A stretch of 58,489 nt of DNA from JBBSTY01 sp038235385. GTDB lineage: Bacteria; Actinomycetota; Acidimicrobiia; Acidimicrobiales; Acidimicrobilacustridaceae. The position numbers were made by a program, and so were the translations under genes. The stretch covers positions 1 through 58,489 of the forward strand of contig JBBSTY010000006.1 in assembly GCA_038235385.1 (NCBI GenBank). Direction: 5' to 3'. The notes beneath the pieces were generated by a model that saw nothing but the letters and a program-made list of their open reading frames with translations, made no database searches and was not told the origin of the DNA. This document shows, piece after piece, positions 19,570 to 27,820 of this stretch. The first letter of the stretch is position 1, and each line of letters opens with the position of its first letter.

Positions 19570-20936
19570 CAGCGATCCACCTCTCCCATGATCGGATCGA
19601 CCGACGAGATGATGGCCACCGAATCGGCGATCAGCGAGTTGTGCATCATGTGCGGCAGGCAGCCCAGGTTCACGAAGCTCGGACCTCGCACGTGCAGGCG
19701 GTAGGGGGTGGAGCTGCCGTCGGAGACGATGTAGCAGCCGAGCTCGCCGCGCGGCGACTCGATCGGGACGTACGCCTCGCCCTCGGGCACCTTGAACCCC
19801 TCGGTGAAGATCTTGAAGTGGTGGATCAGCGCTTCCATCGACTCGTCGATGCGCGCCCGCGGCGGAGGCGTGACCTTCTTGTCCTGGATGCGGTAGTCGC
19901 CCTTGGGCATCTGGTCGAGGATCTGGGCGATGATGCGCATGGACTCGCGCACCTCGTTGAGACGGATCGCATAGCGGTCGAAGCAATCACCGTAGGTGCC
20001 GACGACGACGTCGAACTCGAGCTGGTCGTACGCCAGGTAGGGCTCGTCGCGCCGAAGATCGGCTGCGAAGCCGGTGGAGCGCAGGATCGGACCGGTGACG
20101 CCGAGCGCGATGCACTCCTCGGTCGTGATCGGACCGACGCCTTGGAGACGCTCACGCCAGATCGGCTGCCCGGTGAGCAGGATGTCGTACTCGTCGAGGC
20201 GGGGCGGGATCATCTCGAGCAACCGCAGCACGGCGCTGCGCCAGCCGTCGGGCAGGTCGGCGGCGACCCCACCCGGCCGGATGTAGTTGTGGTTCATCCG
20301 TAGGCCGGTGACCATCTCGAAGAACCGGAGGACCTCTTCGCGCTCGCGCCAGCCGTAGAGCATCATCGACACGGCGCCGATGTCCATGCCGTTCGTGGCG
20401 AGGAACAGCAGATGCGATGCCATGCGGTTGAGCTCGGTCATGAGCATGCGGATCCACACCGCGCGCTCGGGTACCTCGATGCCGAGGAGCTGCTCGACGC
20501 TCATCGAGAACGCCAGCTCGTTGAACAACGGTGCGGCGTAGTCCATGCGGGTGACGTTGGTCGCCCCCTGCACGTAGGTGAGCTCCTCGCCGGTCCACTC
20601 CATCCCGGTGTGGAGGTACCCGATGATCGGCTTGGTGCGAACGACGGTCTCGCCCCGCAGCTCCATCATCAGCCGGAGCACCCCGTGGGTGGACGGGTGC
20701 TGCGGGCCCATGTTGATGATCATGGTCTCGTCGTCGGGATCGGCATCGGCACCGAGCTCGAGCGCCTCGGCCTCCGAGACCCGCAGGACCGCGCCGAGCT
20801 CGCGCAGGCGCTCCGATGCTGCCGTGACATCGGCGGCGAACAGCTCCTGGCGACCTTCGGAGGTCGAGACCGCGCCGATGGCCGCCGCCGCGTCGGCGTC
20901 GTGGGCCTGTTCGAGGTCGTGGTCGGTGGTGCTCAT
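19569..20936 (-). CDS. nuoD: NADH-quinone oxidoreductase subunit D
   Basis: 49-kDa-type quinone-module subunit, 455 residues. After an acidic, Ala-rich N-terminal extension of about 65 residues comes the family core. The quinone-binding pair is intact: His84 in GPQHPSTHG and Tyr133 in RMDYAAPL, 49 residues apart as in Thermus Nqo4. The C-terminus has the usual DPIMGEVDR ending. Confidence 0.97.
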   Translation of the reverse strand: MSTTDHDLEQAHDADAAAAIGAVSTSEGRQELFAADVTAASERLRELGAVLRVSEAEALELGADADPDDETMIINMGPQHPSTHGVLRLMMELRGETVVRTKPIIGYLHTGMEWTGEELTYVQGATNVTRMDYAAPLFNELAFSMSVEQLLGIEVPERAVWIRMLMTELNRMASHLLFLATNGMDIGAVSMMLYGWREREEVLRFFEMVTGLRMNHNYIRPGGVAADLPDGWRSAVLRLLEMIPPRLDEYDILLTGQPIWRERLQGVGPITTEECIALGVTGPILRSTGFAADLRRDEPYLAYDQLEFDVVVGTYGDCFDRYAIRLNEVRESMRIIAQILDQMPKGDYRIQDKKVTPPPRARIDESMEALIHHFKIFTEGFKVPEGEAYVPIESPRGELGCYIVSDGSSTPYRLHVRGPSFVNLGCLPHMMHNSLIADSVAIISSVDPIMGEVDR

Positions 20937-20949
20937 CGATCCATCCCGG

Positions 20950-21522
20950 TCACCGCTCGTCGGCGCTGGCTTTGAACTGCACGGGGATGCGTCCGGACGA
21001 GTAGTCCTTGCGCAACGGATGACCCACCCAGTCCTCGGGCATGAGGATGCGGGTCAGATCGGGGTGACCCTCGAAGGAGATGCCGAACATGTCGTACACC
21101 TCGCGCTCGGATCCCTCGGTCCCGGGGAACCGGTCGAACAGCGTCGGGACGACCGGATCGGATTCGGGCACCTGCACCCGCAGGCGCACCCGGGCGTGGT
21201 CGGTGTGGCGGAGGAAGTGGTACACGACCTCGAACCGCTCGGGGGTGAGCGAACCTGGAAGCGTGCGCTCGGCGGTGACGATGTCGCCCTCGGCCACGGC
21301 GCGACGGCCGAAGGTCAGGTAGTCGACGGCCGTGACGTCGATGCACATGAGGTAGCCCTCGTCGTAGAGCGCATCGGTGACGCCCCGGAGCTGGTCGCGA
21401 GTCGGGTGCAGCACCTCGGTGCCGGGCGCGGCGCCGACCAGCGCGCCGAGGCGCGCCGGCGGAGCGGGCGGTGCATCGGCAACCTCGTCGGGCGCGTCTT
21501 CGGTGGCGGGGTGGTCGACCAT
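20950..21522 (-). CDS. nuoC: NADH-quinone oxidoreductase subunit C
   Basis: 30-kDa-type peripheral subunit, 190 residues. After a Pro/Ala/Asp-rich N-terminus it has GSEREVYDMFGISFEGHPDL and LRKDYSSGRIPVQF, the conserved end of NuoC. It starts at an ATG nine bases after the nuoB stop. It is not fused to NuoD. Confidence 0.95.
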   Translation of the reverse strand: MVDHPATEDAPDEVADAPPAPPARLGALVGAAPGTEVLHPTRDQLRGVTDALYDEGYLMCIDVTAVDYLTFGRRAVAEGDIVTAERTLPGSLTPERFEVVYHFLRHTDHARVRLRVQVPESDPVVPTLFDRFPGTEGSEREVYDMFGISFEGHPDLTRILMPEDWVGHPLRKDYSSGRIPVQFKASADER

Positions 21523-21531
21523 GGCGTCGAC

Positions 21532-22116
21532 CTATCTTCTGCCGAGGGCGACCGGGCTGTCGAACTGGCCGTCGCGCTGCTCGATGACGAGTCCGGCGCC
21601 GCGTCCGTCGCCACGCCGCTGGGTGAGCTCGCCGTCGCCGATCTTGCGGTGCAACGTGATGATCGCGTGCAGGAGGGTCTGCGGTCCTGGCGGACAACCG
21701 GGCGCATAGACATCGACGGGTACGACCTGGTCGACGCCCTGGACGATGGCGTAGTTGTTGAACATCCCGCCGCTCGACGCGCAGACGCCCATCGACAGCA
21801 CCCACTTGGGCTCCATCATCTGGTCGTAGATCTGACGGAGCACCGGTGCCATCTTCTGCGACACGCGACCGGCGACGATCATGAGGTCGGCCTGGCGGGG
21901 CGATGCCCGGAAGACCTCCATGCCGACGCGGGCGAGGTCGTAGTGCGGACCACCCGTTCCCATCATCTCGATGGCGCAGCAGGCGAGGCCGAACGTGGCC
22001 GGCATGAGGCTGCGGTACCGGGCCCACTTGACGAGATCTTCGAGCCGACCCGTCAGGATGTTGTGATTGAGGCCTTCGAGGCCATCGTCCATCAGGGTCT
22101 TGCCGTCGCGACTCAT
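21532..22116 (-). CDS. nuoB: NADH-quinone oxidoreductase subunit B
   Basis: Cluster N2 subunit, 194 residues. Ligand Cys: the tandem pair in FGLACCAIEMM, one in GVCASSGG and one in PGCPPGPQ. The ATG at 22116 overlaps the nuoA stop (ATGA). It has about 30 more C-terminal residues than the second-set NuoB. Confidence 0.96.
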   Translation of the reverse strand: MSRDGKTLMDDGLEGLNHNILTGRLEDLVKWARYRSLMPATFGLACCAIEMMGTGGPHYDLARVGMEVFRASPRQADLMIVAGRVSQKMAPVLRQIYDQMMEPKWVLSMGVCASSGGMFNNYAIVQGVDQVVPVDVYAPGCPPGPQTLLHAIITLHRKIGDGELTQRRGDGRGAGLVIEQRDGQFDSPVALGRR

Positions 22117-22616
22117 GCGGCGGCCCCGGGGCTGTGGGTGGCTGCCGGTGCGGCCACGGCCTCGTCGGCGACCTTCGGCCGGCCCTCGAGCCCGACCCGA
22201 CGGATGGTGGACTCCGAGGTCCGGGTGATGCTCACCGCCGCGAGCGAACGGACCCGCTTGGCCGGGCCCCAGTCGAGCGCCCCGTTGCCGATCAGGTACA
22301 CGAACGACTCGAAGACGAGCACGGCGAAGATCACGATGGCGCCGAACCCGAACGCGCCCAACTCGCGGAACACCGTCGCCCACGGGAGCAGGAACACGAT
22401 CTCGATGTCGAACACGATGAAGATCATGGCGACGAGGAAGAACTTCACCGGGAAGCGATCGGGCGGCTCGGTGGTGTTGATGATGCCGCACTCGTACGGC
22501 GCCGACTTGGCCGCCGTGGGGTTGCGCGGGGCGAGCAACCTCGAGGCCACGCGACTCAACGCTCCGAACACGACCGCCAGCACCAGCATCAACAGGATCG
22601 GCAGGTACTGGGCCAT
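22113..22616 (-). CDS. nuoA: NADH-quinone oxidoreductase subunit A
   Basis: Three-helix membrane subunit, 167 residues from the ATG at 22616. The SAPYECG loop, FLVAMIFIVFDIEIVFLLPWA and the third helix are clear. A C-terminal tail of about 45 residues (Arg/Ser then Ala-rich) is unusual. The gene follows the upstream membrane-protein gene by four bases, so complex I continues the bc operon without its own visible promoter. Confidence 0.95.
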   Translation of the reverse strand: MAQYLPILLMLVLAVVFGALSRVASRLLAPRNPTAAKSAPYECGIINTTEPPDRFPVKFFLVAMIFIVFDIEIVFLLPWATVFRELGAFGFGAIVIFAVLVFESFVYLIGNGALDWGPAKRVRSLAAVSITRTSESTIRRVGLEGRPKVADEAVAAPAATHSPGAAA

Positions 22617-22620
22617 CGGG

Positions 22621-23643
22621 TCAGCCCCCGCCCTTGGCCAGCTCGGCCTTCTGCGCCTTGGCATCGGCCTCGGCCTGCGCCAGGTGGTCGTCGAGGGTCT
22701 TGTCCCGATAGTGCAGCATCATCGCGAACACCACGAAGAGGCTGAAGCTGATGGCGAAGAAGTACGCCGGCTTGGCACGGAGGCTCCCCTGATCGCGGAT
22801 CAGCACCACCGAGATGACGGGCTGGGTCTTGTCGATCACCGGCGTGGGCGGCGGCTGGCCGACCTCGGCCTTCTGGGCGATCACCGGCTGGACCTGGACG
22901 ACCTGATACCGGGGCGGGGCCCACAGGTCGAAGGTGGTGCGTACGCGCGCCCAGGCGCGGCACAACGGATCGCTCGGGATCAGCCCGGCGCCGTTGGAGA
23001 GGTCGCACTCCTCCTTGCGCAGCTCGTTGCCACCCGTTTCGAACGCGTTGAGCTTCACGTAGCCCGTGGCATCGTCGAACAACGGCGACTCGGCGAGCGC
23101 AGCGTCCGCCGCGGCCTGGGCCTCACCGGCGGCGGAGGTGGACACCACGTGCCACCCACCGAGCTGATCGCGCTGGGGCACCAGTTCGCTCCCCAACATC
23201 GGATCGTCCTCGGGAGCCAACCCGGCCACGTCCGAGAGCGTGGTGTTCTCGGGCTTCGTGACGAAGTCGGCTGCGATCTCGGGATGCGCGGCGATGATGT
23301 CGGCACCGGTGGGCAGCGTTCCCGGCGCCGGGAGCTCGTTCAGCTCCTGGAGGTTCGCGGGTGGACTGGATGGGTCGTGGACGTAGATCTCCTCGACGAT
23401 CCAGCTGGGCGCCTTGCCGCTGGGGCCGATGCCCGGAGGCTGGATCCACCAGTACAGGGTCATGATCGACAACCAGCCGAACAGGCCGGCGAGCGCCAGG
23501 AGCATGCCGAGCCGGGAGCCGACGTTGGTGGCGACGATCAGATAGACCGAACCCATCAGGATCGCAACCGCGATGGTGACGACCAGGATGCCCTTGATGG
23601 CCGGATCCCACGAGAGGCCCGCGAAGAGGGTCAGGTGCTGCAT
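22621..23643 (-). CDS. Unrecognised membrane protein between the bc complex and complex I genes
   Basis: I do not recognise a family. The 340-residue product has two predicted helices near the N-terminus (about 17-38 and 43-66), a soluble middle region of some 220 residues and a third helix at about 293-310. A charged C-terminal tail (HLAQAEADAKAQKAELAKGG) that could form a coiled coil follows. Two Cys in the soluble part (KEECDLS and PLCRAW) could form a disulfide if it is outside. An ATG is used here; a GTG two codons earlier (23649) overlaps the cytochrome c stop and is equally plausible. Its place between QcrC and NuoA suggests a part in assembling or tethering the two complexes; that is inference. 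Confidence 0.8.
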   Translation of the reverse strand: MQHLTLFAGLSWDPAIKGILVVTIAVAILMGSVYLIVATNVGSRLGMLLALAGLFGWLSIMTLYWWIQPPGIGPSGKAPSWIVEEIYVHDPSSPPANLQELNELPAPGTLPTGADIIAAHPEIAADFVTKPENTTLSDVAGLAPEDDPMLGSELVPQRDQLGGWHVVSTSAAGEAQAAADAALAESPLFDDATGYVKLNAFETGGNELRKEECDLSNGAGLIPSDPLCRAWARVRTTFDLWAPPRYQVVQVQPVIAQKAEVGQPPPTPVIDKTQPVISVVLIRDQGSLRAKPAYFFAISFSLFVVFAMMLHYRDKTLDDHLAQAEADAKAQKAELAKGGG

Positions 23644-23645
23644 GC

Positions 23646-24803
23646 TCACAAGCTCCGCTCGTACTCGACGATCGCCCGGATCTGGTCCTGGGTGAACATC
23701 ACCTGGCTCGCGTCCAACTTGGCGTCCTCCTCTTCGGCGTTCGGGTTGAGTCCGAACCCGGGCATCTGACCTGACCCGTTCCCGAGGTTGCCGTACGGCT
23801 TGCCCCGTTCGGAGCCCTTCGAGACGAAGGCGACCTGGGCGTCCACGGTGTCGAACTGGCGGAGGGTGGACCCACCCGTCAGGTTCGGTCCGAGGCCTCC
23901 GCCGCCGGGAACGCTCGGTTGGCCCCAGGACCAGCCGTTGGTGTGGCACCGGGCGCACGAGAAGGCGCCGCCGGCGAACCCGTCGTACTGGCCGAGGTTG
24001 AACATGGCCTCACCGGCGGTCTTGTACATCACGGCGCCGTTCGGGCTCGACGGATCGGGGATGGTGCAGTTGCCGGTGTCGTCGGGTGCGCACACCTTCT
24101 CGACCTCGGCGGCGACCTCGGCGCGGGTCTTGTCGGCCGGAACCTGGATGCTCGCGAGGTAGTCGATCGTGTCGGTGAGCTGCTGCTCGGTGAGGGGACC
24201 GCCACCGGGAGCTCCCCAGGCCGGCATGGGCGAGTTGCCTCGGCCGTAGTTGAGGATGTCGAGGACCTCTTCGCGGCTGTAGCGGTAGAGCACGTTGTCG
24301 AGCGCCGGCGCCTGCCAGTTGACCTGGGCGACGAAGTCGCCGTTGTCGTTGAGGATGGGCGTGGCCTTGACGCCACCGACGCCTTCGGGTCCGTGGCACT
24401 CGGCGCAGTTGGCCGTGGCCGTGTAGACCTCTTCGCCCTGACGGATGGCGGTCTCCTCGAACATCTTGACCGCTCCGGCTTGACGGGCCGGCTCGTAGAG
24501 CCAGTACATCGGCACTGCGATGGCGATCACCGCGAGCAGGCCGAGCGCCGCCGTGAGCGTGCGGTCGAGACGGGTGGTCTCGAGCTGCTCGTCGGTGAGG
24601 TCGTCTCGCCGGTTCGGCGCCAGCTCGATCTCGGAGCCCACCTCGGGCCGGCCTCGGCGGACGTTGATGGCGATGGCGATGGCGAAGCCGATGATCAGCA
24701 CACCGGCGATCAGCCAACCGATCGCCGCTTGGGGCCCACCGGGCGGAGCGGCCGCGGCTGCGCCGCCGGTCGCCTCGGCGGCGAACAGGGGGATCGACAC
24801 CAT
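23646..24803 (-). CDS. qcrC: Diheme cytochrome c subunit of the bc complex
   Basis: Membrane-anchored c-type cytochrome, 385 residues, expected to take electrons from the Rieske protein on the outer face. Two heme motifs are visible: CAECH (Cys133-His137) and CARCH (Cys283-His287). Two helices (about 27-48 and 83-103) precede both hemes, separated by a charged cytoplasmic loop. Classical actinobacterial QcrC has a C-terminal helix; none is seen here, so the topology differs. ATG overlaps the Rieske stop (TGATG). Confidence 0.9.
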   Translation of the reverse strand: MVSIPLFAAEATGGAAAAAPPGGPQAAIGWLIAGVLIIGFAIAIAINVRRGRPEVGSEIELAPNRRDDLTDEQLETTRLDRTLTAALGLLAVIAIAVPMYWLYEPARQAGAVKMFEETAIRQGEEVYTATANCAECHGPEGVGGVKATPILNDNGDFVAQVNWQAPALDNVLYRYSREEVLDILNYGRGNSPMPAWGAPGGGPLTEQQLTDTIDYLASIQVPADKTRAEVAAEVEKVCAPDDTGNCTIPDPSSPNGAVMYKTAGEAMFNLGQYDGFAGGAFSCARCHTNGWSWGQPSVPGGGGLGPNLTGGSTLRQFDTVDAQVAFVSKGSERGKPYGNLGNGSGQMPGFGLNPNAEEEDAKLDASQVMFTQDQIRAIVEYERSL

Positions 24804-25675
24804 CAGTGGCCACCCCCGCCGACGCAGTGGGGGCCTTCAGCTTCCTGGCCGGTCGTGTTGGTGCCCACGGGGGGGCCCTGGATGACGGTTCCGGTGTTCA
24901 CGTACAGCGAACCACCGGTGACCTCGGTTGCGAAACGATCCATACCGCGCGGCGCAGGGCCACCTTTCTTCTCGCCGGCCATGTTGTACTGCGATCCGTG
25001 GCACGGGCACTCGAACCACTTCGAGCTGACGCAGCTCGGCACGCGGCAGCCCAGGTGCGGACACTTCTGGTACACCGGCGACAGACCCGCTTCCATGGCG
25101 TTGAGGACCGGGTCGGGGTAGGCGGCCTTGGCCTTGTCGATCGCTGCGGTGGGGTAGGCCGTGATCCACAGACGACCTTCGGCCACGTAGTAGAAGCCCG
25201 AGCCCGCCGTGATCTTCTGCTGGATGTCCTCGATCTTGCCCACGTTGATCTTGGAGCCGAAGCCGCCCTTGGGCTGGGGCCACAGGAACGCGATCACCTG
25301 CACGCCGAACATCGACAGCGCGAAGCCGAAGAGCACCACGATGCTGCGGTTCAGGAACTGGCGCCGGGCGACACCGATGGTCTCGGGGTCGGGCGCCACG
25401 AACGGGGCCAGCTCGGCCTTGGCCGGCTCCACGTCGGTGCCCTTGCGCTCGGCGTCGACGATGCGCTCGATCTCCTTGCCCGTCGGCCGGTCGGTCAGGG
25501 TGGCGACGTCGAGGGGCACGTCCTTCTTGCGCGTCTCGTGTGACAACACACCGGTGGCGTCCTGGGTGTCACGACGTTTGGCCGCGGCGATGAGCGAGAC
25601 GAGCACCAGCACCACGAGCGCGCCCACACCCAAGATGAGTGGAACGGTTGGGATGTCGGCGAACAGCGGGTTCAT
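24803..25675 (-). CDS. qcrA: Rieske [2Fe-2S] protein of the bc complex
   Basis: Membrane-bound iron-sulfur subunit that takes one electron from quinol at the Qo site, 290 residues. The cluster motifs are CPHLGC and CPCHGS with the two His and two Cys ligands; another Cys pair lies in VPSCVSSKWFEC. Two helices are predicted, near residues 11-32 and 111-131, joined by a charged cytoplasmic loop. The C-terminus ends in a Gly/His-rich tail (CVGGGGH). Confidence 0.94.
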   Translation of the reverse strand: MNPLFADIPTVPLILGVGALVVLVLVSLIAAAKRRDTQDATGVLSHETRKKDVPLDVATLTDRPTGKEIERIVDAERKGTDVEPAKAELAPFVAPDPETIGVARRQFLNRSIVVLFGFALSMFGVQVIAFLWPQPKGGFGSKINVGKIEDIQQKITAGSGFYYVAEGRLWITAYPTAAIDKAKAAYPDPVLNAMEAGLSPVYQKCPHLGCRVPSCVSSKWFECPCHGSQYNMAGEKKGGPAPRGMDRFATEVTGGSLYVNTGTVIQGPPVGTNTTGQEAEGPHCVGGGGH

Positions 25676-25691
25676 GTGAAGGTTCCTCGGT

Positions 25692-26330
25692 TCAGAGCTC
25701 GAAGAAGAGGCCGGCGTCCCAGGGCGCCACGAAGTTGAAGCCGGGGCCCCGGAAGAACGAGCCCATCACGACCAGCACGGCCCAGAACATGAGCTGGACG
25801 GTGAAGAGCGAGATGGCGAACTTGCGGTCCTCGGGCTTGTTGCTGGGATTGCGGTCCAGGTACGGCGCCAGGATGAGCAAGAAGATGCCCATCCCGGGGA
25901 TGGTCACGCCCGCCACCATCGGGTGGAACATGGTGAGCAGTTCCTGCAGGCCGAGGAAGTACCACGGCGCCTTGGACGGGTTCGGCGTGTTGTTGATGTT
26001 GGCGAGCTCGAGCAGCGGCGCGTTCACGAAGATCGAGAAGATGAGGATGAAGACCGTCATCGCCAGGGCGGCCACGAACTCGATCGCGAGCAGGTGGGGC
26101 CACACGTGGACCTTGTCCTGCGGCGTTGACTTGACGTCTTGGATCGAGCCGGCCTTGATGACGGTGAGCAGCCGCTGGGTGTGACCTGCGGGGCCGGTGA
26201 TGCCGGGTGGCGGCGCGGCCGTGGCCACCGCCGTTGCGGTTCCGCCGGCCGGCGTGAGCGCGCCACCGCCGTCGCCGCCCGCGTCGGCGCCGCCGGCCTT
26301 CTTGGCCTTGGCTGCCTGGCTGCGTGCCAA
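25692..26330 (-). CDS. qcrB: Cytochrome b C-terminal half (subunit IV type), start uncertain
   Basis: Membrane subunit equivalent to helices E-G of cytochrome b, or PetD of b6f. The 212 residues from a TTG at 26330 include a Gly/Ala/Pro-rich linker, HVWPHLLAIEFVAALAM, and the Qo region NPSKAPWYFLGLQELL (APWY in place of PEWY). ILAPYLDRNPSNKPEDRKF and a third helix follow. The same frame is open and protein-like all the way back to the TAG that ends the N-terminal half (26520-26522), about 63 extra codons with no ATG or GTG. The TTG also falls inside a motif (IPAHLLARSQ) that recurs at a protein start elsewhere. The true start may therefore lie upstream, or ribosomes may read through or re-initiate. 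Confidence 0.75.
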   Translation of the reverse strand: MARSQAAKAKKAGGADAGGDGGGALTPAGGTATAVATAAPPPGITGPAGHTQRLLTVIKAGSIQDVKSTPQDKVHVWPHLLAIEFVAALAMTVFILIFSIFVNAPLLELANINNTPNPSKAPWYFLGLQELLTMFHPMVAGVTIPGMGIFLLILAPYLDRNPSNKPEDRKFAISLFTVQLMFWAVLVVMGSFFRGPGFNFVAPWDAGLFFEL

Positions 26331-26519
26331 CAGGTGCGCCGGGATCTTGCTGTCGCCGGCTCCGGCCGACGCACCGGCGTCGGCGGCCGGGGGCGTGGCG
26401 GCGGCGGCGTCGGCCGGGGCGTCGCCGCCCGCCGCCTTGTCGGCGGCCTTCTGCCTGGCGGCCTCGGCTCGCTTGCGGAGATGTTCGGGGTTCTCGGTCC
26501 TGGTGTCTCGAACCCCTTC

Positions 26520-27299
26520 CTAGAGCGGACCGGAGATGCCACCGTCCTTGCGGACCCGCCAGAAGTGGATCGCAAGGAAGATGACGGTGACGAACGGGAC
26601 GAAGAGGACGTGCAACACGTACCAGCGCAACAGGGTGTCGGTGCCGATCTCCTTGCCGCCGAGCAGCACGAAGCGGACCTGGTCACCGAACACCGGTGTG
26701 TAGCCCATCATGTTGGTTCCCACGGTGACGGCCCACAGCGCCAGCTGGTCCCAGGGCAGCAGGTAGCCCGTGAACGACAGCAGCAGGGTGAGCGTGAGCA
26801 GGATGACGCCGATGACCCAGTTGAACTCGCGAGGCGGCTTGTAGGCGCCGTGGTAGAAGACCCGGGCCATGTGCAGGAACACCGACAGCACCATGAGGTG
26901 GGCCGCCCATCGGTGCATGTTGCGGACCAGGAGGCCGAACGTGACCGACGTCTGCAGGGTGTAGATGTCGGTCCAGGCCTGCGCCGCAGTGGGTCGGTAG
27001 AAGAACATCAAGAAGATGCCCGTGATGGTGAGCAGGATGAAGAGGAAGAAGCTCAGACCACCGAGGCAGAGCGTGTAGGAGACCTTGACCGCGTGCCGCT
27101 TCACCTTCACCGGGTGGAGGTGGTAGAGCACGCTGTTCATGATCACGTAGGAGCGGTTCCGGGGGCTGTCGGTGTAGCCCTTGCGGAACACCGAACCCGG
27201 CCGGAAGATCGAGTTCCATGCCTGCGAACCCTGCATCTTCTCGTTGATCTCGCCGAGCTTCTCGGCGGCTCTGGACCGCCCATCCATCGTCTTGGCCAA
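26520..27299 (-). CDS. qcrB: Cytochrome b N-terminal half, b6 type with heme c(i) cysteine
   Basis: Four-helix heme-binding subunit of the bc complex, 259 residues. Likely heme ligands are His129/His143 in one helix (spacing 14) and His230/His245 in the other (spacing 15, the b6-type spacing). Cys78 in LCLGGLSFF aligns with the Cys that covalently binds heme c(i) in chloroplast b6 and Bacillus QcrB. The protein ends in ISGPL, the same natural end as those two, so the split is genuine. Start is TTG at 27299 with AGGAG six bases upstream; an ATG four codons later has worse spacing. Confidence 0.93.
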   Translation of the reverse strand: MAKTMDGRSRAAEKLGEINEKMQGSQAWNSIFRPGSVFRKGYTDSPRNRSYVIMNSVLYHLHPVKVKRHAVKVSYTLCLGGLSFFLFILLTITGIFLMFFYRPTAAQAWTDIYTLQTSVTFGLLVRNMHRWAAHLMVLSVFLHMARVFYHGAYKPPREFNWVIGVILLTLTLLLSFTGYLLPWDQLALWAVTVGTNMMGYTPVFGDQVRFVLLGGKEIGTDTLLRWYVLHVLFVPFVTVIFLAIHFWRVRKDGGISGPL

Positions 27300-27397
27300 C
27301 GTCTTCTCCTGATCTGCTGCTTGGGTCCTGCATGTCGCCGGGTGCTCGGTCGGCGGCGGGGTGGTGCTCGAACGGGGGTGCGGTGCGGTTCAGTCGG

Positions 27398-27814
27398 TCA
27401 GCCGAGGCGCATGCCGTAGCCGTACCCGTGGGTGTTGGTTCGCTGGTGCAGATCGCCCTCGGCCGACGGCGCACCGACCTTGCCGAGGATGATCACACCG
27501 GTGGGGCAGCGGTCGACGCAGAGCGCGCACCGCGTGCAGACGTCGTCGTCGATCAGGAACACCGAGTGGTCGCCCGGGTCCTCGCCGGGCAGTTCGGTGT
27601 TGGGTGCCTGGTCGATGGAGCTGGTGGTGACGAGGTGGATGCACTTCCACGGGCAGATGTCGACGCAGCCTTCGCACGTGATGCACTCGGACTGGTCGAT
27701 GTGGATGAACTGCTTGGGCTTGACGGCCTTGGAGAGCCAGTCCGCGTCGACCTCCTGGAGGATGTAGTCGTCGCGGAACTCGGGCATCGGCGGGTTCGCA
27801 TCGGTCTTGGCCAT
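27398..27814 (-). CDS. 2[4Fe-4S] ferredoxin-type protein of the bc operon
   Basis: Soluble electron carrier of 138 residues with two cluster motifs, CITCEGCVDICP and CTRCALCVDRCP, separated by about 35 residues. It has no transmembrane segment, so it should be cytoplasmic. It sits between the small membrane protein and cytochrome b, six bases downstream of the former. Possible roles are electron exchange with the cytoplasmic face of the b6-type complex or with the complex I set that lacks NuoEFG; the sequence alone does not decide. Similar proteins are often called 4Fe-4S dicluster proteins. Confidence 0.88.
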   Translation of the reverse strand: MAKTDANPPMPEFRDDYILQEVDADWLSKAVKPKQFIHIDQSECITCEGCVDICPWKCIHLVTTSSIDQAPNTELPGEDPGDHSVFLIDDDVCTRCALCVDRCPTGVIILGKVGAPSAEGDLHQRTNTHGYGYGMRLG

Positions 27815-27820
27815 GGCTCG

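Noticed and set aside
20578..23769. A 1063-codon plus-strand frame opposite nuoD-nuoA and the unknown membrane gene
   Set aside because: It shadows five overlapping complex I genes, has no domain and mixed composition; the sense genes explain the region.
26520..26522. TAG as a nonsense mutation breaking one cytochrome b gene
   Set aside because: The N-terminal half ends in ISGPL exactly like natural b6-type proteins, so the stop is probably authentic. The unusual start of the second half is reported separately.
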